Both the position numbers and the translations under genes were made by a program. A stretch of DNA of 64,000 bases from assembly GCF_001421415.1 (NCBI RefSeq), contig NZ_LMKH01000034.1, positions 310,001 through 374,000 on the forward strand. Reading direction: 5' to 3'. The DNA is from Sphingomonas sp. Leaf208 (GTDB lineage Bacteria; Pseudomonadota; Alphaproteobacteria; Sphingomonadales; Sphingomonadaceae). A model generated the notes under the pieces. It worked only from the letters and a program-made list of their open reading frames with translations, did not search any database and was not told the origin of the DNA. Positions 10,717 through 20,190 of the stretch are shown here, in pieces (the stretch's first letter is position 1; the number at the start of each line of letters is the position of its first letter).

Positions 10717-11710
10717 TCAGGAAACTCGCGACGTTGTGGCCAAGCGCGTCCACTGCATACCCGCCCTCCATGACGATGACAGTCGGCCAACCGCGCGCGG
10801 CGATGTCGTGCGCGAGCACCGCGTAATCGGGCGTGGTCAGCTTGAAGTGGGATATCGGGTCGCCCTCCCACGTATCCGCGCCGAAGCTGACGACCAGCAG
10901 GCCGGGGTCGAACGTGGCGATCGCGTCGAGTGCGGTCGTCTGCGCGGTGCGGAAGGCATCGATCCGTGTGCCATGGGGGAGGGGAATGTTCAGTGTCGTG
11001 CCGAGCCCTTCGCCTTCGCCCGTCTCGTCGGCATGCCCCCAGTAGAACGGGTAGTCGGTCTTCGGATCCGCGTGGACCGACGCGTAGAACACCTCGCCTC
11101 TTGCGTAGAAGATGTCCTGCGTGCCGTTGCCGTGGTGATAGTCGATGTCGAGCATCGCGACGCGGGCGACACCGGCGTCGTGCGCGGCCTGCGCGGCGAT
11201 CGCGGCGGTGTTGAGGTGGCAGTATCCGCCGCAATAGTCTGCGCCGGCATGGTGGCCGGGCGGGCGACACAGCGCGAACGCCGCGCGGTCGCCGTCCAGT
11301 ACGGCGTGCGTCGCGGCGAGCGCGGACTGCGCGCTGCCATAGGAGGCGGCCCAGGCCTCGGGCGTGATCGGCGTGGTCGCGTCGAAGCTGTGTGCGCCGA
11401 TCAGTGCGTCGATCCGGGTGAGATCGAGCGGACGGCGGCCGCGGATCGGGAAGGTGTAGGGGATTGCGTCGCCGTCTCGCCCCGCCTCGCGCCACAGCCG
11501 CGCAGCGTTCTTGAGGAACGCGGCATAGGCGGGTGAGTGCACCGCGAGGATCGGTCCTTCACCACGATCCTCCGGCGGCTCGACCGGACCGATTGCACGC
11601 AGGATCGCGTCGACGCGCGCGGGCGTCTCGGCATAGGCGGTGAACGCGCCGTTATGGAGTTCGCGCGCAGGGGCGTGGGTTCGCTGGGCGTCGTCGAAGA
11701 ACAGCCGCAT
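10706..11710 (-). CDS. histone deacetylase family protein, acetylpolyamine amidohydrolase-like
   Basis: A zinc hydrolase of 334 residues that removes acetyl groups from amines such as acetylpolyamines. The arginase/deacetylase fold motifs are intact: CRPPGHHAG near residue 150, the metal-binding LDIDYHHGNGTQDIFY near 185, SFGADTWEGDP near 275 and VMEGGY near 312. The segment HADPKTDYPFYWGHADETG resembles bacterial acetylpolyamine amidohydrolases and less the eukaryotic HDACs. The ATG at 11710 has AGGAGC five bases upstream, which decides against the longer frame from 11791. It is the first gene of a pair with the MFS transporter. Confidence 0.9.
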   Translation of the reverse strand: MRLFFDDAQRTHAPARELHNGAFTAYAETPARVDAILRAIGPVEPPEDRGEGPILAVHSPAYAAFLKNAARLWREAGRDGDAIPYTFPIRGRRPLDLTRIDALIGAHSFDATTPITPEAWAASYGSAQSALAATHAVLDGDRAAFALCRPPGHHAGADYCGGYCHLNTAAIAAQAAHDAGVARVAMLDIDYHHGNGTQDIFYARGEVFYASVHADPKTDYPFYWGHADETGEGEGLGTTLNIPLPHGTRIDAFRTAQTTALDAIATFDPGLLVVSFGADTWEGDPISHFKLTTPDYAVLAHDIAARGWPTVIVMEGGYAVDALGHNVASFLSGF

Positions 11711-11800
11711 TGTTGCTCCTTGGTGCGCGGTCACGAGGGAAGAACCAACCGAACGCGTCCGGGGTCCTACGGGATCGCGCGGGTACGGCAATCCGAAGGC

Positions 11801-12358
11801 TCAGAACAGCGCCAGTTGCCGATCGTCGTCGCCGCTCAGCAGCCAGCGCCCGAGTACATCGTGCCGAGTCCGGCCGACATGGCTGTGGACCAGTACGAAC
11901 GCATCCACGTCCCAGCCGATCGGCGCAATGGGTTGCGTGAACGACACGCCGTCGCGGTAGCCGAGCGTCATGTGCGGACTGAACCGATAGCCTTCGCGGG
12001 CGCGTAGCCCTGCCGCCTCGCGTGCCACCGCAATCCGCTGATGCAGTGCCGCGAGCGAGGCGTTCTTGTGGCGCGGACGCAGGGCGATGGAGCGATCGCT
12101 GCCGACCGCGGTATCGAACTGGAGTGCGAATGGCGCCCCTTCGACCGCATCGCCGATCGCTTTCAGGTCGCGTTCCAGCGTGGTCGAGACGCGATCATGG
12201 TCGTCGAGGATATCGATCGTCACGTGCAGATGCTCGGGGCGCAGCTTGTCCCGGTCGGTTTCGAACCACGACGCTGCAGCGGTGATCTGGCGCGCTAGCG
12301 GGAGTGGCGGGCGGAGCGCGAAGAACAGGCGATGACGCGCGAGTGGTCGATGAAACAT
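11801..12358 (-). CDS. thpR: RNA 2',3'-cyclic phosphodiesterase / 2'-5' RNA ligase family
   Basis: A 185-residue member of the 2H phosphoesterase superfamily. Both HxT motifs are present: HLHVTID near residue 43 and SPHMTLGY near 128. The family opens RNA 2',3'-cyclic phosphates; a biological role in tRNA handling is assumed but not proved. The N-terminus RLFFALRPPLPLARQI is typical. The ATG at 12358 is the only sensible start. It lies upstream of the deacetylase gene on the same strand with a 90-bp gap. Confidence 0.9.
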   Translation of the reverse strand: MFHRPLARHRLFFALRPPLPLARQITAAASWFETDRDKLRPEHLHVTIDILDDHDRVSTTLERDLKAIGDAVEGAPFALQFDTAVGSDRSIALRPRHKNASLAALHQRIAVAREAAGLRAREGYRFSPHMTLGYRDGVSFTQPIAPIGWDVDAFVLVHSHVGRTRHDVLGRWLLSGDDDRQLALF

Positions 12359-12447
12359 GCCGGTTTCCGAATCGGGGGAGGCGGACTTGTTGCTAATATG
12401 TTCTCGTTAAGCTGTCGAGGCGATACGGCCGCTCGGCCAACCTGAAA

Positions 12448-12554
12448 CCACACCCCGGCGAAGGCCGGGGCCCAGTTGGAAGGGTCGTGGTAACGGCGCT
12501 CTGCGCCCGGTTATGAATCTTCCCCGACTGGGCCCCGGCCTCCGCCGGGGTGGT
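12448..12554. repeat. palindromic intergenic repeat, family A
   Basis: A family A element, arms CACCCCGGCGAAGGCCGGGG and CCCCGGCCTCCGCCGGGGTG, each flanked inward by a CCAGTTGG/CGACTGGG segment. It lies between thpR and the lysK 3' end. Confidence 0.85.
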
Positions 12555-12574
12555 ACTTCTTCGAACGCGTCGTC

Positions 12575-14140
12575 TTACCGGGCGAGCGCTTCCGCGATCA
12601 GTTTCCGCGAGTTCGCGACGCCGTACAACGCGATGAAGCTGCCCATTCGCGGACCTTGCTCCGAGCCCAGCAACGTCTCGTACAACGCCTTGAACCAGTC
12701 GCGCAGGGTCTCGAACCCGCCGGTCTTGCCGATTTCGTAGACGATGTTCTGGATATCCTCCGCGCTCGCCTCCGCCGGCAACGCGGCGAGCTCCGCATCC
12801 AGCCGCTCCAGCGCTGCGACCTCGACACCCTCGGGCGAGCGCCGCTTCAACGTCGGCGCGACGAAATCGCGACTATAGGCCAGCGCATAGCCGATCAGCC
12901 GGTCGAGCTCGGGATACTTCTCCGCCGACGCATCGGGCACGTAGTTCGCCAGATAGCCCCAGACCTGCTCCTTGCTCGCATCGCCCATCACGCCGACGAG
13001 GTTGAGGAGCAGCCCGAACGTCACCGGCAATTCGCCGGTCGGCAGTTTGCCATCGTGGATGTGATGGACCGGATTACCAAGCTTCTGCTTCAGGTCCTGT
13101 CCCGCATAATTGCCGCGGAACTGCCAATACTCGTCCACCGCGCGCGGGATCACGCCCATGTGCAGCGACTTGGCCTTCTTCGGCTCGCGGTACGCGTAGA
13201 ACGCCAGCGATTCCTCGGGGCCATAAGTCAGCCACTGCTCGAGGCTCAGCCCGTTGCCCTTCGACTTCGAGATCTTCTCGCCATTCTCGTCGAGGAACAT
13301 CTCGTAGTTGAAGCCCTCGGGCGGGCGTCCGCCGAGCACGCGTGCGATCTTTGACGACTGCGTCACCGAATCGATCAGGTCCTTGCCCGCCATCTCGTAA
13401 TCGACGCCGAGCGCGACCCAGCGCATCGCCCAGTCGACCTTCCACTGGAGCTTGGCCTTGCCGCCGAGCACGGACTGCTCGATCCGCTGGCCTTCGTCCT
13501 CGAACGCGATCAGCCCGGCTTCGGCATCGATCACCTCGATCGGCACCTGCAGCACGATCCCGCTGGTCGGCGAGATCGGCAGCACCGGCGAATAGGTCGC
13601 GCGACGCTCAGCCCGCAGGGTCGGCAGCATCACGTCCTGGATACCCTGGAAGTGACGGAGCACGCTCTTTAGCGCCTTATCGAACCGCCCTCCGGTGTAA
13701 TATTCGGTCGACGACGCGAACTCGTAGTCGAAGCCGTAGCGGTCGAGGAACTCGCGCAGGATCGCGTTGTTATGTGCGGCGAAACTCGAATGCGTGCCGA
13801 ACGGATCGGGGATCTGCGTAAGTGGCTTGCCGAGATGCTCGCGCAGCATGTCGCCGTTGGGGACGTTGTCCGGAACTTTCCGCAAGCCGTCCATGTCGTC
13901 CGAAAACGCGATAAGCCGTGTCGGCGTATCGCTCAGCGCGTGGAAGGCGTTGCGCACCATCGTCGTGCGCAACACCTCGTTGAACGTGCCGATATGCGGC
14001 AGGCCCGACGGTCCATAGCCCGTCTCGAACAGCACCGGATCACCCGACTTGCCGCTCGGATACCGCTTGAGGAGTTTACGCGCCTCCTCGTACGGCCAGG
14101 CTTTGGTCTCGAGGGCGGCGGTGCGGAGTTCGTCGGTCAT
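12575..14140 (-). CDS. lysK: lysyl-tRNA synthetase, class I
   Basis: Charges tRNA-Lys. This is the class I type found in archaea, spirochaetes and most alphaproteobacteria, not the common bacterial class II LysS. 521 residues from ATG 14140. The HIGH motif is in [17 protein letters not shown] near residue 45 and the KMSKS motif in [13 protein letters not shown] near 290. A long alpha-helical anticodon-binding region follows, ending in [19 protein letters not shown]. It is monocistronic between two intergenic repeats and the glycine-zipper gene. Confidence 0.96.
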   Translation of the reverse strand: MTDELRTAALETKAWPYEEARKLLKRYPSGKSGDPVLFETGYGPSGLPHIGTFNEVLRTTMVRNAFHALSDTPTRLIAFSDDMDGLRKVPDNVPNGDMLREHLGKPLTQIPDPFGTHSSFAAHNNAILREFLDRYGFDYEFASSTEYYTGGRFDKALKSVLRHFQGIQDVMLPTLRAERRATYSPVLPISPTSGIVLQVPIEVIDAEAGLIAFEDEGQRIEQSVLGGKAKLQWKVDWAMRWVALGVDYEMAGKDLIDSVTQSSKIARVLGGRPPEGFNYEMFLDENGEKISKSKGNGLSLEQWLTYGPEESLAFYAYREPKKAKSLHMGVIPRAVDEYWQFRGNYAGQDLKQKLGNPVHHIHDGKLPTGELPVTFGLLLNLVGVMGDASKEQVWGYLANYVPDASAEKYPELDRLIGYALAYSRDFVAPTLKRRSPEGVEVAALERLDAELAALPAEASAEDIQNIVYEIGKTGGFETLRDWFKALYETLLGSEQGPRMGSFIALYGVANSRKLIAEALAR

Positions 14141-14197
14141 AATACAGCGCGACTAGCGCGTGCATTCGTGTCCGTCACCCCCACCGCCGCTCGCGAC

Positions 14198-14503
14198 TCA
14201 GCGGCAACGATCCTTCGCGGTGATCGTCCGGTCGACCGCACGGCCACCGAGCGCACCCGCCGCACCGCCTGCCAGCGTGCCGAGCAGCCCGCCGCCGACC
14301 GCATTGCCGAGCACCGCGCCGCCGACGCCGCCTGCGACGAGGCCGGTCGTGCCGCTCGAATGGCGGCAACGCTTGGCGCGGTAACGACGGTCATGACCGC
14401 GATATTCTCGCTTCGAGCGGGCTTCGGCCTTGCCCGTGGGGATTACGGCGGCGGCCGGGATTGCGAGCGAGAGCGCGCTCAGCGCCATGAGAAACTTCCG
14501 CAT
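14198..14503 (-). CDS. glycine-zipper 2TM domain surface protein
   Basis: A 101-residue secreted or outer-membrane-associated small protein. It has a signal peptide (MRKFLMALSALSLAIPAAA), then a basic Arg/Lys-rich segment (KREYRGHDRRYRAKR), then a glycine-zipper region GLVAGGVGGAVLGNAVGGG and LGTLAGGAAGALGG, as in 17-kDa surface antigen/RcnB-neighbour proteins. The ATG at 14503 is preceded by AGGGA and fits the signal peptide; the ORF could open 17 codons earlier. Such glycine-zipper proteins are thought to insert in or bridge the envelope; the precise role is unknown. Confidence 0.8.
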   Translation of the reverse strand: MRKFLMALSALSLAIPAAAVIPTGKAEARSKREYRGHDRRYRAKRCRHSSGTTGLVAGGVGGAVLGNAVGGGLLGTLAGGAAGALGGRAVDRTITAKDRCR

Positions 14504-14663
14504 AATAATCGTCCCTGTTGATCTAGATAAAGCTCGGTGTCGATGAGTGCGCAACGCACGTGAACCGTGCCGGTTGCGTAACGGCCGATATGGGTGAGTT
14601 TGTTAGTGAAGGTTTGCACAACCGCGAGGGGTGCAGCACTTCACGCTGAAACCGACGACAGCG

Positions 14664-14718
14664 TGTTTCCCCGCGAAGGCGGGGATCCAGACTGGGCTCC
14701 CGCCTTCGCGGGAGAACA
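14664..14718. repeat. palindromic intergenic repeat, family B
   Basis: Same unit and orientation as at 1705: stems CCGCGAAGGCGGGG and CCCGCCTTCGCGGG around ATCCAGACTGGGCT. It lies upstream of the helicase gene. Confidence 0.85.
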
Positions 14719-14765
14719 AGCAGTGAGAGGTTGCCCTTTCGTTCTCATTGCAGCAAGGTCGCGGA

Positions 14766-17465
14766 GTGCTTCGCTATCCTGCCCTCCACGCCAGCCACGC
14801 CGGCATCTGGATCGCGAATGCGGACGGTGCGCGTCCGATCGGGCGGGGCGAGGCGATCCGGATCGCCGCCGATACGCCGGTCATCATGCTCAACGCGCCG
14901 CTGGTCGGGCAGCGACTTGGGTATCCCGATCTGTCGGGGCTCGACCTGCTCGAACTCTACGCGTTCCTCCGCCCCGCGCAGTTCGCGGTGCCGACGCCGA
15001 AGGGGATTGCACGGGTTACCGGGCTCGACGTGCCGACCGAGGACGCGGAGGTTGCGCCGTTCCTGCTGCGTGCGGCCGAAGCGATGCTGGCGCTCACCGA
15101 TGGCGACTGGCCCGAGCGCGAGGGCGCGTGGACCGCGGCGCAATCGCTGTTTCGGCTGCGTTGGCCTTGGGCGCTGGTCGTTGCCGAGCGGCTGAAGAAG
15201 CCGGCGGTCAACGAACGCTGGCTGTTCTCGTCGCTTCCCGAATGGGAGGAGCACGCGCCGCGACCTGCGCCGCGCACCGTGACGATCGAACCTGGTGACG
15301 CCGAAGCGCGGCTGGTCGACCTCACCGGCCATGGCGCGGAGGAACGCCCCGGGCAGCGCGCCTATGCCGGCGCCGCCACCGCCGCCTTCGCACCACGGGC
15401 AATGCGCGATACGCCGAACCTCGTCCTCGCCGAGGCGGGGACCGGGATCGGCAAGACGCTCGGCTACCTCGCCCCGGCCTCTCTCTGGGCTGAGAAGGCC
15501 GGTGGCGCGGTATGGATCTCGACCTACACCAAGACGCTGCAACGCCAGCTCGGCCAGGAAACCGCGCGCCTGTATCCCGACGCCGCGATCCGGAAAGCCA
15601 AGGTCGTCACGCGCAAAGGCCGCGAGAATTACCTCTGCCTGCTCAACCTCGAGGATGCGCTGCAAGGCGGGTTCGCCGGCCGCGCGGCGATCCTCGCACA
15701 CCTCGTCGCGCGCTGGGCGGCGTATAGCGCGGACGGCGACATGGTCGGTGGCGACCTGCCCGGCTGGTTGCCGACGCTGTTCCGGCGCAACGGCTCAACC
15801 GCCCTGACCGACCGGCGCGGCGAGTGCGTTTATGCCGGCTGCCCGCACTACCGGAAATGCTTCATCGAGCGCGCCGCCCGCGCCTCGTCCGACGCCGACA
15901 TCGTCATCGCCAACCACGCGCTGGTGATGGTCAACGCCGCTAGAGGGCGCGAACTGGCAACACGGCCGACGCGCTACGTGTTCGACGAGGGCCATCACAT
16001 CTTCGATGCCGCCGATTCGATGTTCGCGACCGCGCTGACCGGCGCCGAGACGATCGAACTTCGCCGCTGGATCCTCGGTCCCGAATCGAGCGGTCGCGGT
16101 CGCCGGCGAGGGCTCGCCGCGCGCCTGTCCGATCTCGCCAGTTATGACGAACAGGGCGCGCGGGCGATCAGCGATGCGGTCACAGCAGCGGGAGCGTTGG
16201 CGTCCGATGGCTGGCTGCAACGCCTCGGCGAGGGGGCGCCGTTCGGGCCGATCGAGACGCTGCTCGCTGCCGTCCGTGGGCTCACCTACGCGCGGGCCGA
16301 ACAGCCGGGCGACGCGGGGTACGGTCTGGAGACCGAACTGGCCGAACCCGACGCGACGCTGATCGAGGCAGCCGCACCTGCCGCTGCGGCACTCGACGCC
16401 CTCGTTCGTCCGCTCGTGACGCTCGGTCGCCGGCTTGAAGCCGTGCTCGCCGAAGCCCCCGACTGGATGGACGCGCCCGCCCGCGCGCGAGTCGAGGGCG
16501 CGATCGCCTCGATCGGCTGGCGCGCGGAGACAGTGGCGTCGTGGTTGTCGCTGCTCGCGCGGGTAGGCGGACCGGTCGACGGCGATTTCGTCGACTGGCT
16601 CGCGGTCGACCGGATCGAAGGGCGCGAGTTCGACATCGGCCTCCACCGCCACTGGCTCGACCCGACGCGCCCCTTCGCCGAGATCGTCCTGAAGCCCGCG
16701 CACGGTGCGCTCGTCACCTCGGCGACGCTGACCGGCGGCGGTGATTGGGAGGTGGCCGAAGCCCGCACCGGCGCGCCGCATCTCCTCCGCCCCGCCGCAC
16801 GGTTCGAGGCGAAGAGCCCGTTCGACTATACGCGCCAAGCCGAAGTGTTGATCGTCACCGACGTGAAGCGCGGCGATATCGGCGCGCTCGCCAATGCCTA
16901 TGCGCAGTTGATCGTCGCCAGCCGCGGCGGCACGCTCGGGCTGTTCACCGCGATCCGACGGTTGCGCGGTGTCCACGGCCGCATCGCCGACCGACTCGCC
17001 CGCGAAGGCCTGCCGCTCCACGCGCAGCACGTCGATCCGATCGACACCGGCACGCTGGTCGACATTTTCCGCGATGATCCGGGGGCGTCGCTGCTCGGCA
17101 CCGATGCTCTGCGCGACGGTGTCGACGTCCCCGGCGAATCGTTGCGGCTGGTGGTGATGGAGGGCGTGCCCTGGGCGAAACCCTCCGTTCTTCACGCCGC
17201 GCGCAGGTTGGCCGGCGGTGGTTCGGCATATGACGACCGGCTCGTCCGCGCGCGGCTTGCGCAGGCGTTCGGTCGGCTTATCCGGCGCGCCGACGACTCC
17301 GGCGTGTTCGTGATGCTGTCCGCCGCGATGCCGTCACGCCTGCTCAGCGCGTTCCCGCCGGGGGTGCCGATCGCCCGCGTCACGCTCGAAGAAGCGGTGG
17401 CCCGAGTCGCAAGCCGGCTTTCCTCCGGCCCGTGCGTAGGGCATGAAAGCCGCGAACCGGCTTGA
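14766..17465 (+). CDS. ATP-dependent DNA helicase, DinG/XPD family
   Basis: A superfamily 2 iron-sulfur helicase of about 899 residues that unwinds DNA 5' to 3'. After a 200-residue N-terminal extension comes Walker A AEAGTGIGKTLGYL (near residue 220), motif Ia-type STYTKTLQRQL, and the four-Cys Fe-S region. One Cys is in ENYLCLLN and three are in RGECVYAGCPHYRKC. The Walker B/DEAH-type VFDEGHHIFD follows, with NHALVMVN before it. The C-terminal domain has SATLTGGGDW and QAFGRLIRRADDSG (motif VI). GTG 14766 with AAGG upstream is preferred; TTG 14748 is the alternative. It is adjacent to the SixA-like gene with an 8-bp gap. Confidence 0.9.
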   Translation: MLRYPALHASHAGIWIANADGARPIGRGEAIRIAADTPVIMLNAPLVGQRLGYPDLSGLDLLELYAFLRPAQFAVPTPKGIARVTGLDVPTEDAEVAPFLLRAAEAMLALTDGDWPEREGAWTAAQSLFRLRWPWALVVAERLKKPAVNERWLFSSLPEWEEHAPRPAPRTVTIEPGDAEARLVDLTGHGAEERPGQRAYAGAATAAFAPRAMRDTPNLVLAEAGTGIGKTLGYLAPASLWAEKAGGAVWISTYTKTLQRQLGQETARLYPDAAIRKAKVVTRKGRENYLCLLNLEDALQGGFAGRAAILAHLVARWAAYSADGDMVGGDLPGWLPTLFRRNGSTALTDRRGECVYAGCPHYRKCFIERAARASSDADIVIANHALVMVNAARGRELATRPTRYVFDEGHHIFDAADSMFATALTGAETIELRRWILGPESSGRGRRRGLAARLSDLASYDEQGARAISDAVTAAGALASDGWLQRLGEGAPFGPIETLLAAVRGLTYARAEQPGDAGYGLETELAEPDATLIEAAAPAAAALDALVRPLVTLGRRLEAVLAEAPDWMDAPARARVEGAIASIGWRAETVASWLSLLARVGGPVDGDFVDWLAVDRIEGREFDIGLHRHWLDPTRPFAEIVLKPAHGALVTSATLTGGGDWEVAEARTGAPHLLRPAARFEAKSPFDYTRQAEVLIVTDVKRGDIGALANAYAQLIVASRGGTLGLFTAIRRLRGVHGRIADRLAREGLPLHAQHVDPIDTGTLVDIFRDDPGASLLGTDALRDGVDVPGESLRLVVMEGVPWAKPSVLHAARRLAGGGSAYDDRLVRARLAQAFGRLIRRADDSGVFVMLSAAMPSRLLSAFPPGVPIARVTLEEAVARVASRLSSGPCVGHESREPA

Positions 17466-17473
17466 GGATTGCC

Positions 17474-18010
17474 ATGAAGACGTTGACGCTGTTGCGCCAC
17501 GCCAAGTCCGGCTGGGACGATCCGGTCGCGCGCGATTTCGACCGCCCGCTCAACGCCAAGGGCAAGCGCGCCGCGGCGATGGTCGGTCGGCACATGCGGT
17601 CACTGGGTCTCGCGTTCGATCATGCGATCGCGTCGCCCGCGGTACGCGTGTCGGAGACCTTGGAGCAGATCGAATCGGGCTATGGCCGGACGATTGCGCC
17701 GACGCTGGACCGGCGGGTGTATCTCGCGTCCGCGGCGACGTTGCTGGATGTGGTGCACGGGTTTCCGGCCGAGGTCGAGAGCGCGTTGCTGGTCGGGCAC
17801 AATCCTGGGTTGGAGGATCTCGTGCTGATGCTGGTCGCGGATGGGGCCGATCCGCTGCGCGACGCGGTCGAGGACAAGTATCCGACGGCGAGCATTGCGG
17901 AGCTTCAGTTCGACGGGGAATGGGCGAGCATCGCAACCGGCACCGCCCGCCTGACCCGCTTCATCCGCCCGCGCGATCTCGACCCTACTTTAGGCCCCGA
18001 CGCCGACTAA
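17474..18010 (+). CDS. histidine phosphatase family protein, SixA-like
   Basis: A 178-residue phosphoglycerate-mutase-fold phosphatase. The catalytic motif is at the N-terminus as LTLLRHAKSGWDD (RH with the nucleophilic His near residue 9), and the second catalytic His is in LLVGHNPGLEDL near residue 110. SixA-type enzymes dephosphorylate His-containing phosphotransfer proteins; the target here is unknown. ATG 17474 follows the helicase stop by eight bases and has GAGGA upstream, so the two genes are probably co-transcribed. Confidence 0.87.
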   Translation: MKTLTLLRHAKSGWDDPVARDFDRPLNAKGKRAAAMVGRHMRSLGLAFDHAIASPAVRVSETLEQIESGYGRTIAPTLDRRVYLASAATLLDVVHGFPAEVESALLVGHNPGLEDLVLMLVADGADPLRDAVEDKYPTASIAELQFDGEWASIATGTARLTRFIRPRDLDPTLGPDAD

Positions 18011-18014
18011 ACCA

Positions 18015-18219
18015 TGTTTCCCCGCGAAGGCGGGGACCCAGACTGGGCTCCCGCCTTCGCGGGAGAACAAGTGGACGGCATGCGCCGTCAGACACGCACC
18101 ACTCAAGTAAGCCGCCACCCCGGCGGAGGCCGGGGCCCAGTTGGGGGGCGTCGCTAACGAAGGACATCGCTTCGTTATTCCCACCTTTCCAACTGGGCCC
18201 CGGCCTTCGCCGGGTGGTG
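18015..18219. repeat. composite of family B and family A palindromic repeats
   Basis: A family B unit (18015-18070) is followed after 45 bp by a family A unit (18115-18219). The same two families stand side by side, in A then inverted-B order, at 59377-59565. The first unit begins four bases after the SixA-like stop. Confidence 0.85.
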
Positions 18220-18270
18220 CAGGTGTTTGGGGTAAGCTCACTCTCAACAAGACTAAGACCCGGAAGACAC

Positions 18271-18795
18271 TCAGCTCTTCTCAGCCATCCGCGCCTTCAA
18301 ATCCGAGAACGCATTCGCCGGCCGGAACTCGTCCTCGCTAATCACACCCGCCGCTGCCAACGCCGCCGCCGCATTCGGCCCGCGCGGGAACGGATCGATC
18401 GACAGCGCCAGCGTATCCGCCGCCGCTTCGCCAAGATCGATCGTGCCACCCTCGATCGCGACCGTGTCGAGCGCATCGTCGGACAGTTCGACCTCGTCGC
18501 CCTCGGACACCAGCTGATCGACGAACAGCAGCGCGACCGGCTCGTCGATCTGCGTATCGAGCGGTTCGTCGGTCACCGAACACGCCTGCACCGCCGCGCC
18601 GGTCACGCGGCCCTTCACGACGATGCCGCTGTCGGTGCGCTTGATCCCCAATCGCGCGTCGAGTCGCGTGATCGAGAGCAGCGCGAACCGCTTCGCCAGC
18701 GCCGCGCGCTCGTCCTCGGTCGCGACGATCTCGACGATCCGCTCGCGCTCGCCGATCGTGTCGAGGCGTTCGGGGCGGCTGAACTCGGACTTCAC
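18271..18795 (-). CDS. YceD family protein (DUF177)
   Basis: A 174-residue YceD/DUF177 protein. Homologues often lie beside rpmF and affect 23S rRNA maturation or ribosome assembly. The family core is visible as VVKGRVTGAAVQACSVTDEP (the conserved Cys near residue 72), followed by acidic DEPVALLFVDQ and a C-terminal YPR-like DPFPRGPNAAAA. The start is GTG 18795, inside a GTGA overlap with the upstream CBP3-like gene. A longer open frame upstream is antisense to nothing real but reads through that gene, so it is rejected. No rpmF or plsX is nearby. Confidence 0.87.
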   Translation of the reverse strand: MKSEFSRPERLDTIGERERIVEIVATEDERAALAKRFALLSITRLDARLGIKRTDSGIVVKGRVTGAAVQACSVTDEPLDTQIDEPVALLFVDQLVSEGDEVELSDDALDTVAIEGGTIDLGEAAADTLALSIDPFPRGPNAAAALAAAGVISEDEFRPANAFSDLKARMAEKS

Positions 18796-19298
18796 GGCAA
18801 TTCTCCAGATAACAGATTCGGTAGTGGCATCGCTGCCAGCCCGGCATGAAACGCCATCACCGACTCGCGGACATGCGCCAGCGCGGCATCGTCCGGCACC
18901 GCGCCGCGATACAGGTTGCGCACCAAAGCCGGCGCGATATCGCCCGCTGCCAGTCCCTCGCGGTACGCGCCGAGGCGGCCGCCGAGCATGCTCATCATCT
19001 TGCCGATATGCTTGCCGACGATGATGTCGCCGATCCCGATTTCCCGGAGCTGCCCGTCCATGTCGTCGACGAAGCGCTCGGCCAGACGTGCCGCTGGCTC
19101 GCCACCAGCGGGCTCCGTCTCGAGCCGCAGCATCACGATCGCCAGCAACGTCGCGATCATGTCGAAGCGGCCGTCGACCGTGTCCGGCACTGCGCCCTCG
19201 CGATACCAATGTTCCGCGCGCGCCCGGCCAACCACGGCGTTGTACAGCGGCAGCGCCTCGTCGGGCTTCTCGCCGAGCAGTCTTCCCAACCAGCTCAA
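18792..19298 (-). CDS. ubiquinol-cytochrome c chaperone (CBP3-like)
   Basis: A 168-residue homologue of mitochondrial CBP3/UQCC1, which assists cytochrome bc1 complex assembly. Family features are the N-terminal ALPLYNAVVGRARAEHWYREG, the RFDMIATLLAIVMLRLE helix and the FVDDMDGQLREIGIGDIIVGK segment near residues 75-97. This family is conserved in alphaproteobacteria and mitochondria. Its stop overlaps the YceD GTG by four bases. It is divergent from the BamE-like gene. Confidence 0.9.
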   Translation of the reverse strand: MSWLGRLLGEKPDEALPLYNAVVGRARAEHWYREGAVPDTVDGRFDMIATLLAIVMLRLETEPAGGEPAARLAERFVDDMDGQLREIGIGDIIVGKHIGKMMSMLGGRLGAYREGLAAGDIAPALVRNLYRGAVPDDAALAHVRESVMAFHAGLAAMPLPNLLSGELP

Positions 19299-19432
19299 AA
19301 TCTATCGTCCTCGCCACGAAGCCGCGCTTCGGCTTGTTTGCCCGCGCATCCTCGCATATCGAGGCGATCGGCGGCCGATGCAATCGCGTGGGACCCGTCA
19401 CGTGTTTTCGCGTGCCCCGGTTGGGAGTTTAT

Positions 19433-19939
19433 ATGAGCGTGTTTTCCGCCCGTACGGGTCTCGCCGCCGCACTTGCGGTCGCCGCATTGGCCAGTGGGGG
19501 CTGCACCCAGCTGCGCTCGCACCAGGGCTATGTGGTCGATACCGACCTCGTCAACTCGGTCCAGCCGGGCGTCGACAACCGCCAGTCGGTGCTCGCCACG
19601 CTGGGCAAGCCGACGCTCGCCGGTCAGTTCGACCAGGGCGACTGGTATTATCTCGCGCGCGACAGCCGCAACCTCGCGTTCCGCAACCCGCGCGCGAATG
19701 CGCAGATCACGTTGCAAATCAGCTTTGACCAAAAGGGCACCGTCACCGCGATCCGCCGCGGCGGGCTCGAGCAGGTCGCGTCGATCGCACCTTATGGCAA
19801 GAAGACGCCGACGCTGGGTCGCGAACGCGGCTTCTTCCAGGATCTGTTCGGCAATATCGGCACGGTCGGCGCGGCTGGGGCTGGCGGCGGTCAGGGCAAT
19901 GGCAGCAACACCGGCGGCGGTGGCCGCAATCAGCCGTAA
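19433..19939 (+). CDS. bamE: outer membrane protein assembly lipoprotein, BamE/SmpA-like
   Basis: A lipoprotein of the BAM complex, which inserts beta-barrel proteins into the outer membrane. 168 residues from ATG 19433 with GGGAG upstream. The signal peptide ends in a lipobox (LASGGC, lipidated Cys about residue 24). The SmpA/OmlA core follows: VQPGVDNRQSVLATLGKPT and DWYYLARDSRNLAFRNP. The tail is Gly/Asn-rich and probably disordered. An open frame extends upstream to 19088 but lacks homology. It is divergent from the CBP3-like gene, and this order is common in sphingomonads. Confidence 0.92.
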   Translation: MSVFSARTGLAAALAVAALASGGCTQLRSHQGYVVDTDLVNSVQPGVDNRQSVLATLGKPTLAGQFDQGDWYYLARDSRNLAFRNPRANAQITLQISFDQKGTVTAIRRGGLEQVASIAPYGKKTPTLGRERGFFQDLFGNIGTVGAAGAGGGQGNGSNTGGGGRNQP

Positions 19940-19976
19940 AGCTTAGGCATCCGCTGGACAGTCCGGAGGCCGGTTA

Positions 19977-20009
19977 GGCCGCACCGTATGCCTGAGCAGC
20001 GGTGCGGCC
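19977..20009 (+). other. stem-loop downstream of bamE
   Basis: A perfect 10-bp stem, GGCCGCACCG with CGGTGCGGCC, closing a 13-base loop. It lies 37 bases after the bamE stop with no T run. It is a possible Rho-independent-like or mRNA-protecting structure. The rest of the gap to the glycosyltransferase gene shows no gene. Confidence 0.45.
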
Positions 20010-20190
20010 GGGCCGGGCATCATCGGCGCCGATCCCGAAAGGGGGGAAAGGGATCATCGTCGTAACGCACGTTCGACGCGATGGTTCGCCGCGTCAGGCT
20101 GTAATTCGCGAAAACGACAAACATCCGTTCTCGATAAGACTATATCCGTTACGACGGTGACTTGCGGTACCCTTGGTTCGGGGGTGTGGC

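Noticed and set aside
15795..17195. 466-aa open frame antisense to the DinG-like helicase
   Set aside because: No recognisable domain and fully covered by a gene with all helicase motifs.
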